Source: CAIQJJ01 sp049325275 (GTDB lineage: Bacteria; Chloroflexota; Anaerolineae; Anaerolineales; UBA4823). Taken from it: a stretch of 64,000 nucleotides of DNA. Below, piece by piece: positions 8,771-17,923 of the stretch. Each line of letters starts with the position of its first letter. Position 1 is the first letter of the stretch. The stretch lies in contig JBMOLU010000029.1 of NCBI GenBank assembly GCA_049325275.1, positions 21,303 through 85,302 of the forward strand, given 5' to 3'. Both the position numbers and the translations under genes were made by a program. The notes under the pieces are model-generated. The model had not been told where the DNA came from and ran no database searches. It saw only the letters and a program-made list of their open reading frames with translations.

Positions 8771-8803
8771 GGGAGGCCGAGAGACGTCCACTCTCGGCCT
8801 CCC
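8771..8803 (+). terminator. Hairpin after glnA, probable terminator
   Basis: A perfect 13-bp inverted repeat (GGGAGGCCGAGAG and its complement) has a 7-base loop and begins 38 bases after the glnA stop. The tail is AACTTTA rather than a clean T run. Confidence 0.6.
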
Positions 8804-9160
8804 AACTTTATCCCGCCATGCCCTCCTTGAACAATCCTTATGCCATTGCCTTCTGGGCTGGCGTGGACGGAACGGCCTATGCAGCCGCGCATATCACATC
8901 CCCGCAGTGGTACCACCACGCGGGATTTTTCGTCGCCTTCTCGTTGGGTGCGCTCGCCTGACGCATTCTGATGGCCGGTTTGGTCACATGGGGCCGCCGG
9001 TCGCTCAAGGCCAGCTTTCTCGGGATATTCAGGGCCCAACTGCTTTGGAATGTTTTGCTCGAAGCGCCAAAGATCCTGGGCTGCCGGGAGGGAGAAACCC
9101 TTTTGCGTCACCATTTCCCAGACCGGTATGAAGTAAAATCAAGGAGCACTCTCTTAAGCC
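8804..9160. other. Gene-free stretch between glnA and the triple-GAF kinase
   Basis: About 357 bases with no supported gene. Every ORF lacks a ribosome site and resembles no family I recognise; the best is 47 codons from 8818. The only functional site seen is the AAGGAG ribosome site just before the kinase start at 9161. It may be a long leader or decayed sequence. Confidence 0.4.
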
Positions 9161-11395
9161 ATGTCATCTCAACCCACCCCTCGCCTGCTTCAGGCTCTTG
9201 CAAGCCTAAACCAGATCGGCGCGACGATTAACCGCATCGGGCCAGATGACAACATCTCGCCGGAAGTCACCTTGCAGCTAATCGTTGAAAGCGCCACGCG
9301 TGTCGTGCCCGGCTCGTCGGCCGTGATTTACACATACGACGCCGATCACCTGCACTTTAATCACACCTCACGCGTTTCTGCCGGTGCATGGGATCGCGCC
9401 ACCTCGGGTGACGAACCGCGCCCGGCAGGGCTGGGCCAGCGAGCGATCGCTCAACAGCGGGTGGTGCTCTCCTACGAAGAACCCGACCTGGGCATTCACC
9501 CGGTCAAGGCCAGGTTTGGCGTGAAAACAGCGGGCTGTTTTCCACTGTTCATCGCCGAACAACCCGTGGGGGCGCTGTACGTCTACCTGCGCCGGGCACG
9601 CGAGTTCAGCCAACTCGAGCTCTTGATGCTCGAAAACTTCGTCAACCAGGCTGCCATGGCAATCTATCACAGCCATCGCTTGGACGTCATCCGGCGCGAT
9701 CTGGCCCGCAAAGAGGGTGAACTGGCGCAGCTGCGCCGGGCCGGGCTGCTGATTTCTTCCCGCCTGCGGCTGGAAGAAACGCTCGAATCGATCTTGCAGA
9801 TGGCGCTCGAAGTGACCAACGCCCACTACGGCATTTTCCGCCTGCTCGACAAGGGAGGGCAAAATTTGATCACGCGGGCCTTTGCCGGTGAAGAACTGGC
9901 CGAACCGCAGGTCGAAACCCTGCCGATTGAAGCCAACAGCGTGATGAGCCACGTCGCCCGCAGCCGCCAGCCCATCCTCATCCCCGACCTGCGGGCAGAA
10001 CCCTGGTCGCACATTTACTATCCCTTCGATACGGCGCTTGAAATGCGCTCTGAACTGGCCGTACCCCTGATCAACGCCAGCGGACGCCTGGAGGGGATTC
10101 TCAACCTCGAATCCCCACAGATAAATGCCTTCAGCGAAGCCGACAGCCACCTGCTCCAGGCACTGGCCACGCAGGCCGTTACGGCCATTCAAGAAGTACG
10201 CCTGCTGGATGCCCTGCAAGAAATCGCCGGGCTGCTGCTGGTCCAACCCTGCGAAATGGCCCTCGAACAGATCGCCGAACGTGCGTGCGATTTGCTCAAT
10301 GCGGCAGCCAGCGCCATCTGGCAAATCAAGGGCGATGACCTGGTCCTGGCTGTTGCCAGTGGCGGGCACAGGCGCGGGCAACATATCCCCATCCAAAACA
10401 GCCTGACCGGTCTGGCCGTTCTCGAACGCAGGACAGTCATTGCCGAGAACGTCGCCACCGACCCGCATTTCCATCATCCAGAACTGGCACATGCCCAGGG
10501 TTGGCAGCGCGCGTTGATCGTGCCACTGTTGGGCAACGATGGGAACGAACCGCTCGGCGCATTTAGCGTTTACAGTTCGAGCAGCGAACCGGGGCGTTTC
10601 GCCGAATCGGAGTGGGACAAGAAAGTGCTGCTCTGCCTGGCGCAGTACGCCGGCCTGGCCTTCCAGAACGCTGCCCGCCAAGACGCCCTACGCGCCGCGC
10701 AGGAGCAGCGTTCGGTGGCCGAAACGTTTGCCGCAGTCGGCGATATCGCATCGAATCTGCTCCACCACCTGAACAACAAAGTCGGCACGATCCCTGTCCG
10801 CGTACAGGGCATTCAAGACAAGTGCAGGCTGGCGCTCGATGCCGATTCGTATCTTTCGCACAACCTGGAGGAAATCGAACGCTGCGCCAGTGAGGCGATG
10901 GAAAGCGTGCGCGAGAATCTTTCGCACCTGCGGCCGATACGCCTTGAACCGGTGTACGTCGCCGCACGCGTGATGGACGCTATCCACGCTGCCAAGTTGC
11001 CGCCCGGCATCGAAATCCGCGCCGAGAATCTGGAAACCCTGCCCGTTGTCGTGGCGAGTGGGCGTTCGTTGACCCTGGTCTTTACCAATCTGCTCGAAAA
11101 TGCAGCCGATGCCATGCGCGGGGAAGGGAAAATAACATTGCATGGTACCGCCGAAGCAGATTGGGTCGAGATTACCGTCAGCGACAACGGGCCGGGAGTC
11201 CATCCCGATTTACACGATCGCATTTTCGAGTTAAACTTCTCACGCTCTGCTACGCCGCGCCCCGGCAAACTGGGCTTCGGCTTATGGTGGGTCAAAACGC
11301 TGATGACCCGCTTGGGAGGTTCGGTCAGTGTAGAAAGTGATGGACAAAGCGGCGCAACCTTCCGTCTGCGCCTACCCCGTGTGGGAGATGTTTGA
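9161..11395 (+). CDS. Triple-GAF soluble sensor histidine kinase
   Basis: 744 residues with no membrane segment. Three GAF-type sensor domains are arranged in tandem: about 15-175, 195-345 (LEETLESILQMALEVTNAHYGIFRL) and 350-500 (VLERRTVIAENVATDPHF). A dimerisation helix follows with an unusual H box, DIASNLLHHLNNKVG near residue 530. The ATPase domain covers roughly 600-740 (LVFTNLLENAADAM, VSDNGPGVH, KLGFGLWWVKTL). GAF domains usually bind small ligands, tetrapyrroles or cyclic nucleotides, and which applies here cannot be read. The double-receiver regulator starts 15 bases later and is the likely partner. Confidence 0.88.
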   Translation: MSSQPTPRLLQALASLNQIGATINRIGPDDNISPEVTLQLIVESATRVVPGSSAVIYTYDADHLHFNHTSRVSAGAWDRATSGDEPRPAGLGQRAIAQQRVVLSYEEPDLGIHPVKARFGVKTAGCFPLFIAEQPVGALYVYLRRAREFSQLELLMLENFVNQAAMAIYHSHRLDVIRRDLARKEGELAQLRRAGLLISSRLRLEETLESILQMALEVTNAHYGIFRLLDKGGQNLITRAFAGEELAEPQVETLPIEANSVMSHVARSRQPILIPDLRAEPWSHIYYPFDTALEMRSELAVPLINASGRLEGILNLESPQINAFSEADSHLLQALATQAVTAIQEVRLLDALQEIAGLLLVQPCEMALEQIAERACDLLNAAASAIWQIKGDDLVLAVASGGHRRGQHIPIQNSLTGLAVLERRTVIAENVATDPHFHHPELAHAQGWQRALIVPLLGNDGNEPLGAFSVYSSSSEPGRFAESEWDKKVLLCLAQYAGLAFQNAARQDALRAAQEQRSVAETFAAVGDIASNLLHHLNNKVGTIPVRVQGIQDKCRLALDADSYLSHNLEEIERCASEAMESVRENLSHLRPIRLEPVYVAARVMDAIHAAKLPPGIEIRAENLETLPVVVASGRSLTLVFTNLLENAADAMRGEGKITLHGTAEADWVEITVSDNGPGVHPDLHDRIFELNFSRSATPRPGKLGFGLWWVKTLMTRLGGSVSVESDGQSGATFRLRLPRVGDV

Positions 11396-11410
11396 AATTG
11401 CAGGATACTT

Positions 11411-12460
11411 ATGGAGATTCGTGCACTCGTCGTTGAAGACGATCGTTCCTGGCAACAGATTTTGAGCGAAATCTTGGGCGATTCTGGCCTGAAGGTAGAT
11501 GTGGCCGACAGTTTCAATGCGGCCATCAGCTTGCTGCGCACACACCCCCATCGTATTGCGCTGGTAGATCTCTCGCTGAGCAGCGACGACCACGAAAACC
11601 GTGATGGGCTGCGCGTACTGGATGCGATTCGCCGTCACGACCCCGGCTGCCAGGCCATTCTGCTCACCGGATACGCAACGGTAGAACTTGCCGTAAGTGC
11701 AATCACCGAATATGGCGCCTTCACCTTCTTACGCAAAGAAAACTTCAACCGGGCGCAGTTCCGCGATTTGCTCCAGCGGGCACTGACCAGTGCGCCGGTC
11801 GGCAGCGAGACCGGAAAGGTGAAAAGCTTGTCTGCCCGCACGGAGACAGGTACCGCACAAAGAACGGTGCGCCCGATCCTGGTTGTGGACGACGACGCCG
11901 GTTGGCGCAGCATCCTATCCGAACTGCTGCACGACTTGGGGCACGAAGTACGCCTGAGCAGCAGCTACGGAGAGGCGTTGGGTTACCTGCGGCGAGAAAA
12001 GTACTGCCTGGCCGTGATGGACCTTTCGCTGGGTGAAAACTGGGATGAAGAAATCCCGGCAGCCGATCTGGAAGGCTACCAGTTGCTCAAGACGACCCGC
12101 TCCCAAGAAATTCCTACGATCGTAGTCAGCGGGATCGGTGCGCCTGAGGATATTCAGCAGGCCTACGTAGAGCAAAACATTTTCGCTTTTATCGAAAAAC
12201 AGGCTTTTGATCGGGCCACCTTCCGCGAGCTGGTCACGGAGGCCTGCAACGCCACACAAATACCGGACGAGCTAGCCGTACTCACCGAGCGTGAGCGCGA
12301 GGTGCTCGACCTGCTGGCGCACGGCCTGACGAATAAAGAAATTGCCGAAAAACTGGTGATCACGACCAACACGGTCAAACGTCACCTGAAAGCAGTTTTT
12401 GAAAAATTAAACGTACACACCCGTTCGGCCGCTGCTGCCAAGGCCATAAACAAAGGTTAG
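11411..12460 (+). CDS. Response regulator with two receivers and LuxR-type HTH
   Basis: 349 residues. Receiver 1 is at about 1-130 (LVVEDDRSWQQ, acceptor region ALVDLSLSSDD). Receiver 2 is at about 158-285 (ILVVDDDAGWRS, acceptor AVMDLSLGEN). A LuxR-type DNA-binding domain is at about 285-345 (LTEREREVLDLLAHGLTNKE, TTNTVKRHLKAVF). Both receivers keep the acidic pair and the acceptor Asp, so both may be phosphorylated. The ribosome site AGGA is 5 bases before ATG. It is cotranscribed with the triple-GAF kinase and converges with the esterase gene, overlapping its end by 3-4 bases. Confidence 0.9.
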   Translation: MEIRALVVEDDRSWQQILSEILGDSGLKVDVADSFNAAISLLRTHPHRIALVDLSLSSDDHENRDGLRVLDAIRRHDPGCQAILLTGYATVELAVSAITEYGAFTFLRKENFNRAQFRDLLQRALTSAPVGSETGKVKSLSARTETGTAQRTVRPILVVDDDAGWRSILSELLHDLGHEVRLSSSYGEALGYLRREKYCLAVMDLSLGENWDEEIPAADLEGYQLLKTTRSQEIPTIVVSGIGAPEDIQQAYVEQNIFAFIEKQAFDRATFRELVTEACNATQIPDELAVLTEREREVLDLLAHGLTNKEIAEKLVITTNTVKRHLKAVFEKLNVHTRSAAAAKAINKG

Positions 12461-13134
12461 AAGAAGTTTTCCAGGGCGGGAAGACACTTCATCCCCATCT
12501 TGTGCCCCACATCATCCTCGCAGTAAGTAACGTCTGCGCCGGCAGACTGCATCACATCTCGTGCCTGGTGCGCCAGCGAGACGGGGATCGTTTCGTCGCG
12601 ACGGCCGTGTGCGATCAACAGGCGCTTGCCTTGTAACGGGCGGCCCGCCGTGAAAGTCTCTGCACCGGCAGGAACGAAACCGGCCATTGCAACCAAGGAG
12701 GTTATCCGTTCGGGGTACAGCAGGGAAAAAGCGTACGCCAGCGCCGCACCCTGGCTGAAACCAACCAGGTGCAGCCGCGAGAAATCGGCAACCGGAAAGT
12801 TTGCCGGTGAGAGAAGATCGCTAAGCGCATCCACCGCAGCCTGAAAGTCATCCAGGGATGGCAAAGAAGAAGGGGGCAGCGTATCCACCGCCCGCCAACT
12901 GTACCCACCTGAGATGGGATAGATCGCCCGTGGGGCGATGAGCAGGCACGTATCGGGCAAACGCGGGGCGAAGAACCACATCGAGTTTTCATCGCCTGTC
13001 AGGCCATGCAACAGGACGACGACCGCATAAGGGCCGACTTCATCCGGGCGGCGCATGCGCAGGACCCAGGAGCCGAGGTGGCGAGTGGTATCTTGCATCG
13101 GGCAAATGGCGGGTAACAGACCCACAGGAAACAA
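12457..13134 (-). CDS. Alpha/beta hydrolase, phospholipase/carboxylesterase family
   Basis: 225 residues from a TTG start at 13134 with GGAG 6 bases upstream. The ATG of MQDTTRH at residue 12 is an alternative. The fold is shown by VVLLHGLTGDENSM (oxyanion loop), the nucleophile elbow GFSQGAAL, the acid Asp in HGRRDETIP and the catalytic His in DDVGHKMG. The family hydrolyses short-chain esters or lysophospholipids; the substrate here is unknown. No signal peptide is seen. It follows the small membrane protein gene, whose stop codon overlaps its ribosome site, so translation is probably coupled. Confidence 0.85.
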   Translation of the reverse strand: MFPVGLLPAICPMQDTTRHLGSWVLRMRRPDEVGPYAVVVLLHGLTGDENSMWFFAPRLPDTCLLIAPRAIYPISGGYSWRAVDTLPPSSLPSLDDFQAAVDALSDLLSPANFPVADFSRLHLVGFSQGAALAYAFSLLYPERITSLVAMAGFVPAGAETFTAGRPLQGKRLLIAHGRRDETIPVSLAHQARDVMQSAGADVTYCEDDVGHKMGMKCLPALENFF

Positions 13135-13137
13135 ACG

Positions 13138-13365
13138 CTACTCCTGCAAGCGCTGTAATAGAAAATCGATAGCCCACAGGGCCAGGGCAATCAACAACAG
13201 GGGGAACAAGGCGGCCAGAAGGCAGAGCACGCCAAAAACGGCTGCCTCCCGGCCGTAAATCATCCAGATCAAGCCGTCACCCACCAAAAACAAGATCAAC
13301 AAAAAGCCGATCAGCAAGCGGGTGTTCGTGTCACGGGCGTAGCGGCGGAGATCGCGGGCCATCAC
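13138..13365 (-). CDS. Small membrane protein with two transmembrane helices
   Basis: 75 residues. After a basic N-terminus (ARDLRRYARDTNTR) come two hydrophobic segments: LLIGFLLILFLVGDGLIWMI, then VFGVLCLLAALFPLLLIALALW. The family was not recognised. It lies between a CpXC protein gene (12 bases upstream) and the esterase (3 bases downstream), so it is almost certainly in that operon. There is no strong ribosome site; GTG and ATG are adjacent at the start. Confidence 0.7.
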   Translation of the reverse strand: MMARDLRRYARDTNTRLLIGFLLILFLVGDGLIWMIYGREAAVFGVLCLLAALFPLLLIALALWAIDFLLQRLQE

Positions 13366-13377
13366 AAGGACTGCAAA

Positions 13378-14727
13378 TTACTTCATGCTGTTTTCCATCG
13401 AGACGCGTACGGCCATGCCGTATAGCTGCTGCAAGCGCTGGCTCAGTTCCGGGTCGTTGGCAGCCTGCGGCTGCGAAAGCAGCGCGGCCATCATTTCCAT
13501 GAACTCAGGCGTGATCTTGTCTCGATTGGCATCCAACCTGGCCTTCATCGCCGCTTCATCTTCGGTATCCAGAAGCTGCTGCACGAATTCCAGTTCGGGC
13601 GGTGGGGTACTGGCTTCCTCCAGCACCTTGCTAACCTTGCCCAGTTTCCCCAAGCGGTCTAAATCGGCCGCCTGGCGGGCGGCCTGCTGCGCTTCACTGA
13701 GTGCACGCATGAAAAAGTCGTCGACGGCCTGCGCCTGGATGGCCTGCTGCATGGCGGCTTCGATATCAGGTTCGGCCAGGATGGCTTCGAGCAGCTGACG
13801 CGATTGATCGGCACGCGCTTCGATTTGCAAGTCGATTTCGCGCGTGAGCAGCAAGAGACGTTCGCACAAGGCCGTCAGCTTGTCTTTTTCTGCACCGCTG
13901 GCTTTTGCGATCTTTTCACTGAGCAACTGGAAAAAGGCATAATCCATCGCCGGGCGGGCCATGCTGGTCAACGCCTCGACACGTATGTCGCTGGAGGCCT
14001 GCACCAGCAGGTCGAGCAGGCTTTCACGCGAAAGGTTTTGTCCTAAATCTTGCAAGGACTTGATTGCAGCCTGGACTTCCTCGCTCTGCGCCTGCACATC
14101 GCGGCCATACTCAGTCAGCGGCAAGAGCTTTTGCTGCAAAGCGACCAGGGACTGCGCTGCGTTACGGTCGCCGCCCATCATGGAGGCTTCTGCCACCCGC
14201 CCCAACAGGGCGAAGAATTCAGCATCCATCAGGCTACCTTCTTGTTTGACGATCTCGGCCAGGACGTCATCGGCGGTGACCTTGAGCAGGCGCTGAATCA
14301 GTTGCAGTTTCTTTTGCTGCGCCTGGATCATTTCCTTGGTAATGCCATCGGCTTCCAGGATACGCTCGACCAGGCCTTGGAAGGTAAACATACTTTGCGG
14401 ACGGAACAGATAAGCCTTGCGCTTTTCGTTGGGCAGCGAATCGACGGCCTTTTTGATCAACGGGCCGAGAATGCGTTCTTGCTCTTCAAGTTTCATGCCC
14501 ATTTCGGGCGGGGAAAAGGTCAACAATAACTCTTTTTCAGGGTCGTGATAAACAACGGGGGTCGCCAGCATCCCGGCATAGCCGCAGCTTGGGCACTGCA
14601 CGACATTCGACTGGCCGGAAAGCAAGCGTTGCTTGGCCTGCGGATCGGCGCCAACATCGAAAAGCTGCTCGATCTCAGCCACAGCAGGCTGGCGGCAGTT
14701 GGGACAGGCGATTTGAGTTCGAGGCAT
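13378..14727 (-). CDS. CpXC domain protein
   Basis: 449 residues from the ATG at 14727, which has AGGAG 7 bases upstream; an ATG 24 bases earlier has no site. The N-terminus holds two CxxC knuckles (CPNCRQP and CPSCGYAG) of the CpXC type, followed by a VYHDPEKELLLTF-like segment. The remaining 300 residues are acidic, Leu/Ala/Gln-rich and probably helical. CpXC proteins are predicted zinc-binding proteins of unknown role. It heads the operon with a small membrane protein and an esterase, behind a promoter near 14850 and a leader of about 115 bases. Confidence 0.8.
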   Translation of the reverse strand: MPRTQIACPNCRQPAVAEIEQLFDVGADPQAKQRLLSGQSNVVQCPSCGYAGMLATPVVYHDPEKELLLTFSPPEMGMKLEEQERILGPLIKKAVDSLPNEKRKAYLFRPQSMFTFQGLVERILEADGITKEMIQAQQKKLQLIQRLLKVTADDVLAEIVKQEGSLMDAEFFALLGRVAEASMMGGDRNAAQSLVALQQKLLPLTEYGRDVQAQSEEVQAAIKSLQDLGQNLSRESLLDLLVQASSDIRVEALTSMARPAMDYAFFQLLSEKIAKASGAEKDKLTALCERLLLLTREIDLQIEARADQSRQLLEAILAEPDIEAAMQQAIQAQAVDDFFMRALSEAQQAARQAADLDRLGKLGKVSKVLEEASTPPPELEFVQQLLDTEDEAAMKARLDANRDKITPEFMEMMAALLSQPQAANDPELSQRLQQLYGMAVRVSMENSMK

Positions 14728-14847
14728 GAGGGTACTCCTAAAATGGATCATTGCCGGATGGCAAGGAATTTACGACGAATTTCTCGTTCCAGGGAATAAA
14801 CCGTTTCCCCTTCCTTTCGAGAAGCTATGAGAAAACACGAAAGGGTA

Positions 14848-14876
14848 AGTATGATGCCGATAAAGGGATGTGTCAA
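14848..14876 (-). promoter_or_regulatory. sigma70-type promoter for the CpXC operon
   Basis: The minus strand has TTGACA (14876-14871) and CATACT (14853-14848) with 17-base spacing. The -35 is perfect and the -10 is moderate. It lies just after the stop of the upstream kinase gene. Confidence 0.6.
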
Positions 14877-14883
14877 GTACCAA

Positions 14884-16431
14884 TTAGCGCGGCAACGAGA
14901 AACAAATCCGTGCCCCTTCGCCCGGCTGTGGGTCGACCCACATTCTTCCATGGTGCGCTTCGACGATGGCACGCGCCAGGTACAGGCCCAGGCCGGCCCC
15001 CTTGGTGGTCTTGCTGGCCCGCTCGGCGCGGTAGAAACGATCGAAAACATGCGGCAGGTCTTCGGCAGAAATTCCGGGGCCTTGATCAGCTACGCAGACG
15101 ATCACCCGGTCGGGACGCGTCGAGCCGGAGATACAGATTTCTCCCTCCGGGGCGTACTTGATGGCATTCGAAATCAGGTTGGAAAGCACCTGGTAGATAC
15201 GCCCCTCATCTGCCAGTACGACAGGAAAATCTTCCGGAAAGTCTGCGGTGATGGTATGCCGGCCGGTTTGCGTACGGAAGCGCTCGGCCGCACTGCGGGC
15301 AAGCGCCGGCAAAGACAGATCGCACAGATTGATCTTGAAGCCGCCGGCTTGCAGGCGTGTGGCATCGAGCAGGTTTTCGATCATATCGGCCAACCGGTCG
15401 GCTTCTTCTTCGATAACTTCCAGGCTATCCTGCATCACGGCCCGGTCCCACGAAGCATCGGAACGCCGCAAGGTGGAGACGTACCCCTTGATCAGCGCCA
15501 CGGGTGTCTTCAACTCGTGGCTGATCACGGAGACAAAGGTCCGTTTGATTTCCTCAGCCTCGCGGAAGCGGGTGATATCGCGCAACGTCGCAATGATGTT
15601 GATCAAACGCCCGTCGGCAGAGAACAGCGGCGCATAGGTGATGCCCACCGGCAGCGGCGCCTGATCGTCACGCGCTAGGTTGCCTTCTACGTAGAGCGTG
15701 GCGTGCCGGGTGAGCGGCCAGCCATCAGCTTCAGCCTGTTCGAGGGTTGGGCCTGACTCGCGCCCGGCCCAACGCACGACATCTTCGTGGCGCATGCCAA
15801 GCAACTTCTCCGCTGTCAGCCCGACCATGTGTTCGAAGGCCGGGTTGATGCGCTCGATGGTGTGATCGGGCAGCAAGATCAACATGCCATCGGCTGCCGA
15901 ATCGAGCAGGGCATCCAGGCGCTGTTTTTCGCGACTGACCTGGGTATAGAGGCGGGCATTGGAGACGGCAATCGCCGCCTGATCGGCAAAGCTCTTCAGG
16001 AGGTTGCGATCTGCCGGGGAAAACATGCCCAGGTAACTGCGAAAGACAAAAATCGTGCCGACCACATGCCGCCGGACGATGAGCGGCAACCCAACGCCGG
16101 TCAGTAATCCCAGGCTGACGCTGCGCGCCAAGTTCTGCAAGAGGCGGTTGATTTCGGGCAGTTCGAAGCGTTCCGGATCGTCGGTATCCCCTGCGGCGGC
16201 CAGCAGCGGCTCGAGATATTCCACCAACGCATCGGGGATACCATGTGTCGCAGCCACCACCCATCCGCCTTCATCCTGGCGCAGCGCGATCAAACCGGCC
16301 TGCCCGGCGAGCATCTCGACCGAAATGTCGAGAATGCGTGCCAACACCCGGCTAAGATTTAATTCCTGGGTGATGGCCTGACTGATTTCGAGCAAATAGT
16401 CGCGTTGGCGGGCGCGGAAGTCGGGGAGCAT
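14884..16431 (-). CDS. GAF-PAS sensor histidine kinase (orphan)
   Basis: 515 residues, soluble. A GAF domain at about 15-165 (SRVLARILDISVEMLAGQAG) is followed by a PAS domain at about 180-290 (LDALLDSAADGMLILLPD). The HisKA box is FVSVISHELKTPVALIKGY near residue 300, then the ATPase domain with LSNLISNAIKYAPEG (N), VADQGPGIS (G1) and GAGLGLYLARAIVE (G2). It is a classical PhoR-like catalytic core. No regulator gene lies next to it; the neighbours are an aminotransferase upstream and the CpXC operon downstream. No clear ribosome site was seen at this ATG. Confidence 0.9.
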   Translation of the reverse strand: MLPDFRARQRDYLLEISQAITQELNLSRVLARILDISVEMLAGQAGLIALRQDEGGWVVAATHGIPDALVEYLEPLLAAAGDTDDPERFELPEINRLLQNLARSVSLGLLTGVGLPLIVRRHVVGTIFVFRSYLGMFSPADRNLLKSFADQAAIAVSNARLYTQVSREKQRLDALLDSAADGMLILLPDHTIERINPAFEHMVGLTAEKLLGMRHEDVVRWAGRESGPTLEQAEADGWPLTRHATLYVEGNLARDDQAPLPVGITYAPLFSADGRLINIIATLRDITRFREAEEIKRTFVSVISHELKTPVALIKGYVSTLRRSDASWDRAVMQDSLEVIEEEADRLADMIENLLDATRLQAGGFKINLCDLSLPALARSAAERFRTQTGRHTITADFPEDFPVVLADEGRIYQVLSNLISNAIKYAPEGEICISGSTRPDRVIVCVADQGPGISAEDLPHVFDRFYRAERASKTTKGAGLGLYLARAIVEAHHGRMWVDPQPGEGARICFSLPR

Positions 16432-16472
16432 AGGAGAAACATCCAGTCTGGTGTGTGTCGCAGTATCTTTCC

Positions 16473-17816
16473 CTACATTCTACCAGCCCAGCGCGGTTTG
16501 TGGCCTTGTTCGGCCAGGGTGATGGCCTCTTCGAAAATTTGCAAGCCGGCGTCGACTTCGGCACGCGTGATGCAGAGCGGCGGGGAAATGCGAATGGTGC
16601 TGCTGCCGCACCCCAGCAGGAGCAGGCCGCGCTCGAAGGCCAGATCGACCACCCGATCGCGCAGATCGTGATCGGGCTGTTTGGTCTCGCGATCCTTGAC
16701 AAACTCGACCCCGATCATCAGGCCGACGCCGCGCACGTCGCCGACTGAAGGATGGCGCGTCATGATCTCGTGCAGCGCATCCAGGGTATATTCACCGACC
16801 TCGGCTGCGTTTTGCAGGTATTCGTTTTCGATCAGGGCAATCGTTTCAAGCGCGGCCACGCAGGCCAACGGATTGCCGCCGTACGTGTTGCCGTGCGAGC
16901 CAAGCCCCCAGGTCATGACGTGCTGGCGAGCAATGCACGCCCCCAGGGGCAGCCCCGAAGCAATACCCTTAGCCGCGGTGACGATGTCCGGTTCGACGCC
17001 GAAATGCTCGATACCCCACCATTTTCCGGTGCGTCCCATGCCGCACTGTACCTCATCGACGATCAACAGGATGCCATAACGATCACACAGGCGGCGCAGG
17101 GCCGGGAAAAAGCCTGGCGGCGGCACGAGGTAACCACCCTCGCCCTGAATCGTCTCGACCAGGATGCCGGCGACTTCCTCTGCAGGAATAATGTGTCCGA
17201 AAATCTCGTGCTCGATATAGTCGACGGTGACTTCACCATAGTCGCCGCCGGGTTCGCAGTGCAGCACCGGGCGATAGGGGTTGGGATACGGCGCATGAAT
17301 GACGCCGTTCATCAACGGATAAAAGCCGCGGTGGTGGGTAGGCTTGCTGGCTGTAAATGTCACCGCACCCATCGTGCGCCCGTGAAACCCGCCGGTAAAA
17401 CCGACGAAGTTGCTGCGCCCGGTGTGATAACGCGCCAGTTTGATGGCCGTTTCCACACTCTCGGTGCCGGAATTGGTCATAAACGAAACTGCCGGCTCTT
17501 TGAATGGGGCGATCCGGCCGATGGCTTCGCCCAACTCGACCCACTTTTCGTGATAGAAATCGGATGAGATGTGCAGGAATTTTTCAGCCTGCTCCTGAAC
17601 GGCCTTGACAACCTGCGGATGGCTGTGCCCGGTGGATGTAACAGCGATCCCGGCAGCGAAGTCGATGAAGTGATTGCCATCCACATCCCACACGTCACAC
17701 CCACGGCCACGATCCATCACAAAAGGATAGGCTCGGGCATAAGAGGGAGAAATGACGGCGCGATCGCGCGCTAAAACGGCGCTCGCCTTTGGACCGGGTA
17801 AGTTCAAGACGCTCAT
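16473..17816 (-). CDS. Class III PLP aminotransferase (GabT/acetylornithine type)
   Basis: 447 residues. It is a fold-type I, class III aminotransferase with DVDGNHFIDFAAGIAV near residue 45, GTESVETAIKLAR, GGFHGRTMGAVTFT, IVDEVQCGMGRTG (the PLP-ring Asp) and the PLP-binding Lys in TAAKGIASGLPLGA. These enzymes transfer the distal amino group of 4-aminobutyrate, ornithine, acetylornithine or similar. Sequence alone does not fix the substrate; GABA-type is my first guess. The ribosome site TAGGAG is good. It has its own extended -10 promoter and no metabolic neighbours. Confidence 0.9.
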   Translation of the reverse strand: MSVLNLPGPKASAVLARDRAVISPSYARAYPFVMDRGRGCDVWDVDGNHFIDFAAGIAVTSTGHSHPQVVKAVQEQAEKFLHISSDFYHEKWVELGEAIGRIAPFKEPAVSFMTNSGTESVETAIKLARYHTGRSNFVGFTGGFHGRTMGAVTFTASKPTHHRGFYPLMNGVIHAPYPNPYRPVLHCEPGGDYGEVTVDYIEHEIFGHIIPAEEVAGILVETIQGEGGYLVPPPGFFPALRRLCDRYGILLIVDEVQCGMGRTGKWWGIEHFGVEPDIVTAAKGIASGLPLGACIARQHVMTWGLGSHGNTYGGNPLACVAALETIALIENEYLQNAAEVGEYTLDALHEIMTRHPSVGDVRGVGLMIGVEFVKDRETKQPDHDLRDRVVDLAFERGLLLLGCGSSTIRISPPLCITRAEVDAGLQIFEEAITLAEQGHKPRWAGRM

Positions 17817-17860
17817 GGAAGCTCCTAGAAAAAAATTGGTTGAGGATTGAAAGCGAGGAG

Positions 17861-17869
17861 ATTATAGCA
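17861..17869 (-). promoter_or_regulatory. Extended -10 promoter for the aminotransferase
   Basis: The minus strand reads TGCTATAAT (17869-17861), a full extended -10 about 45 bases before the aminotransferase start. Confidence 0.6.
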
Positions 17870-17923
17870 TGTCGGACAATCTCCATGGGAACCGGCTCGC
17901 AAGGGGGCCGCGCGCAGAAGCAG

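Noticed and set aside
8904..8936. T-box-like sequence (GTGGTACCACCACGCGGG then TTTTTCGTC) upstream of the triple-GAF kinase
   Set aside because: It looks partly like a T-box antiterminator, but there is no specifier stem, the core is interrupted, and the downstream gene is a kinase rather than an aminoacyl-tRNA synthetase or amino acid gene.
8818..8961. 47-codon ORF between glnA and the GAF kinase
   Set aside because: No ribosome site and no recognisable features; the reading frame is consistent with chance in GC-rich DNA.
9368..10681. Minus-strand ORF of 437 codons opposite the triple-GAF kinase
   Set aside because: It lies entirely within a well-supported gene and its composition is that of an antisense frame.
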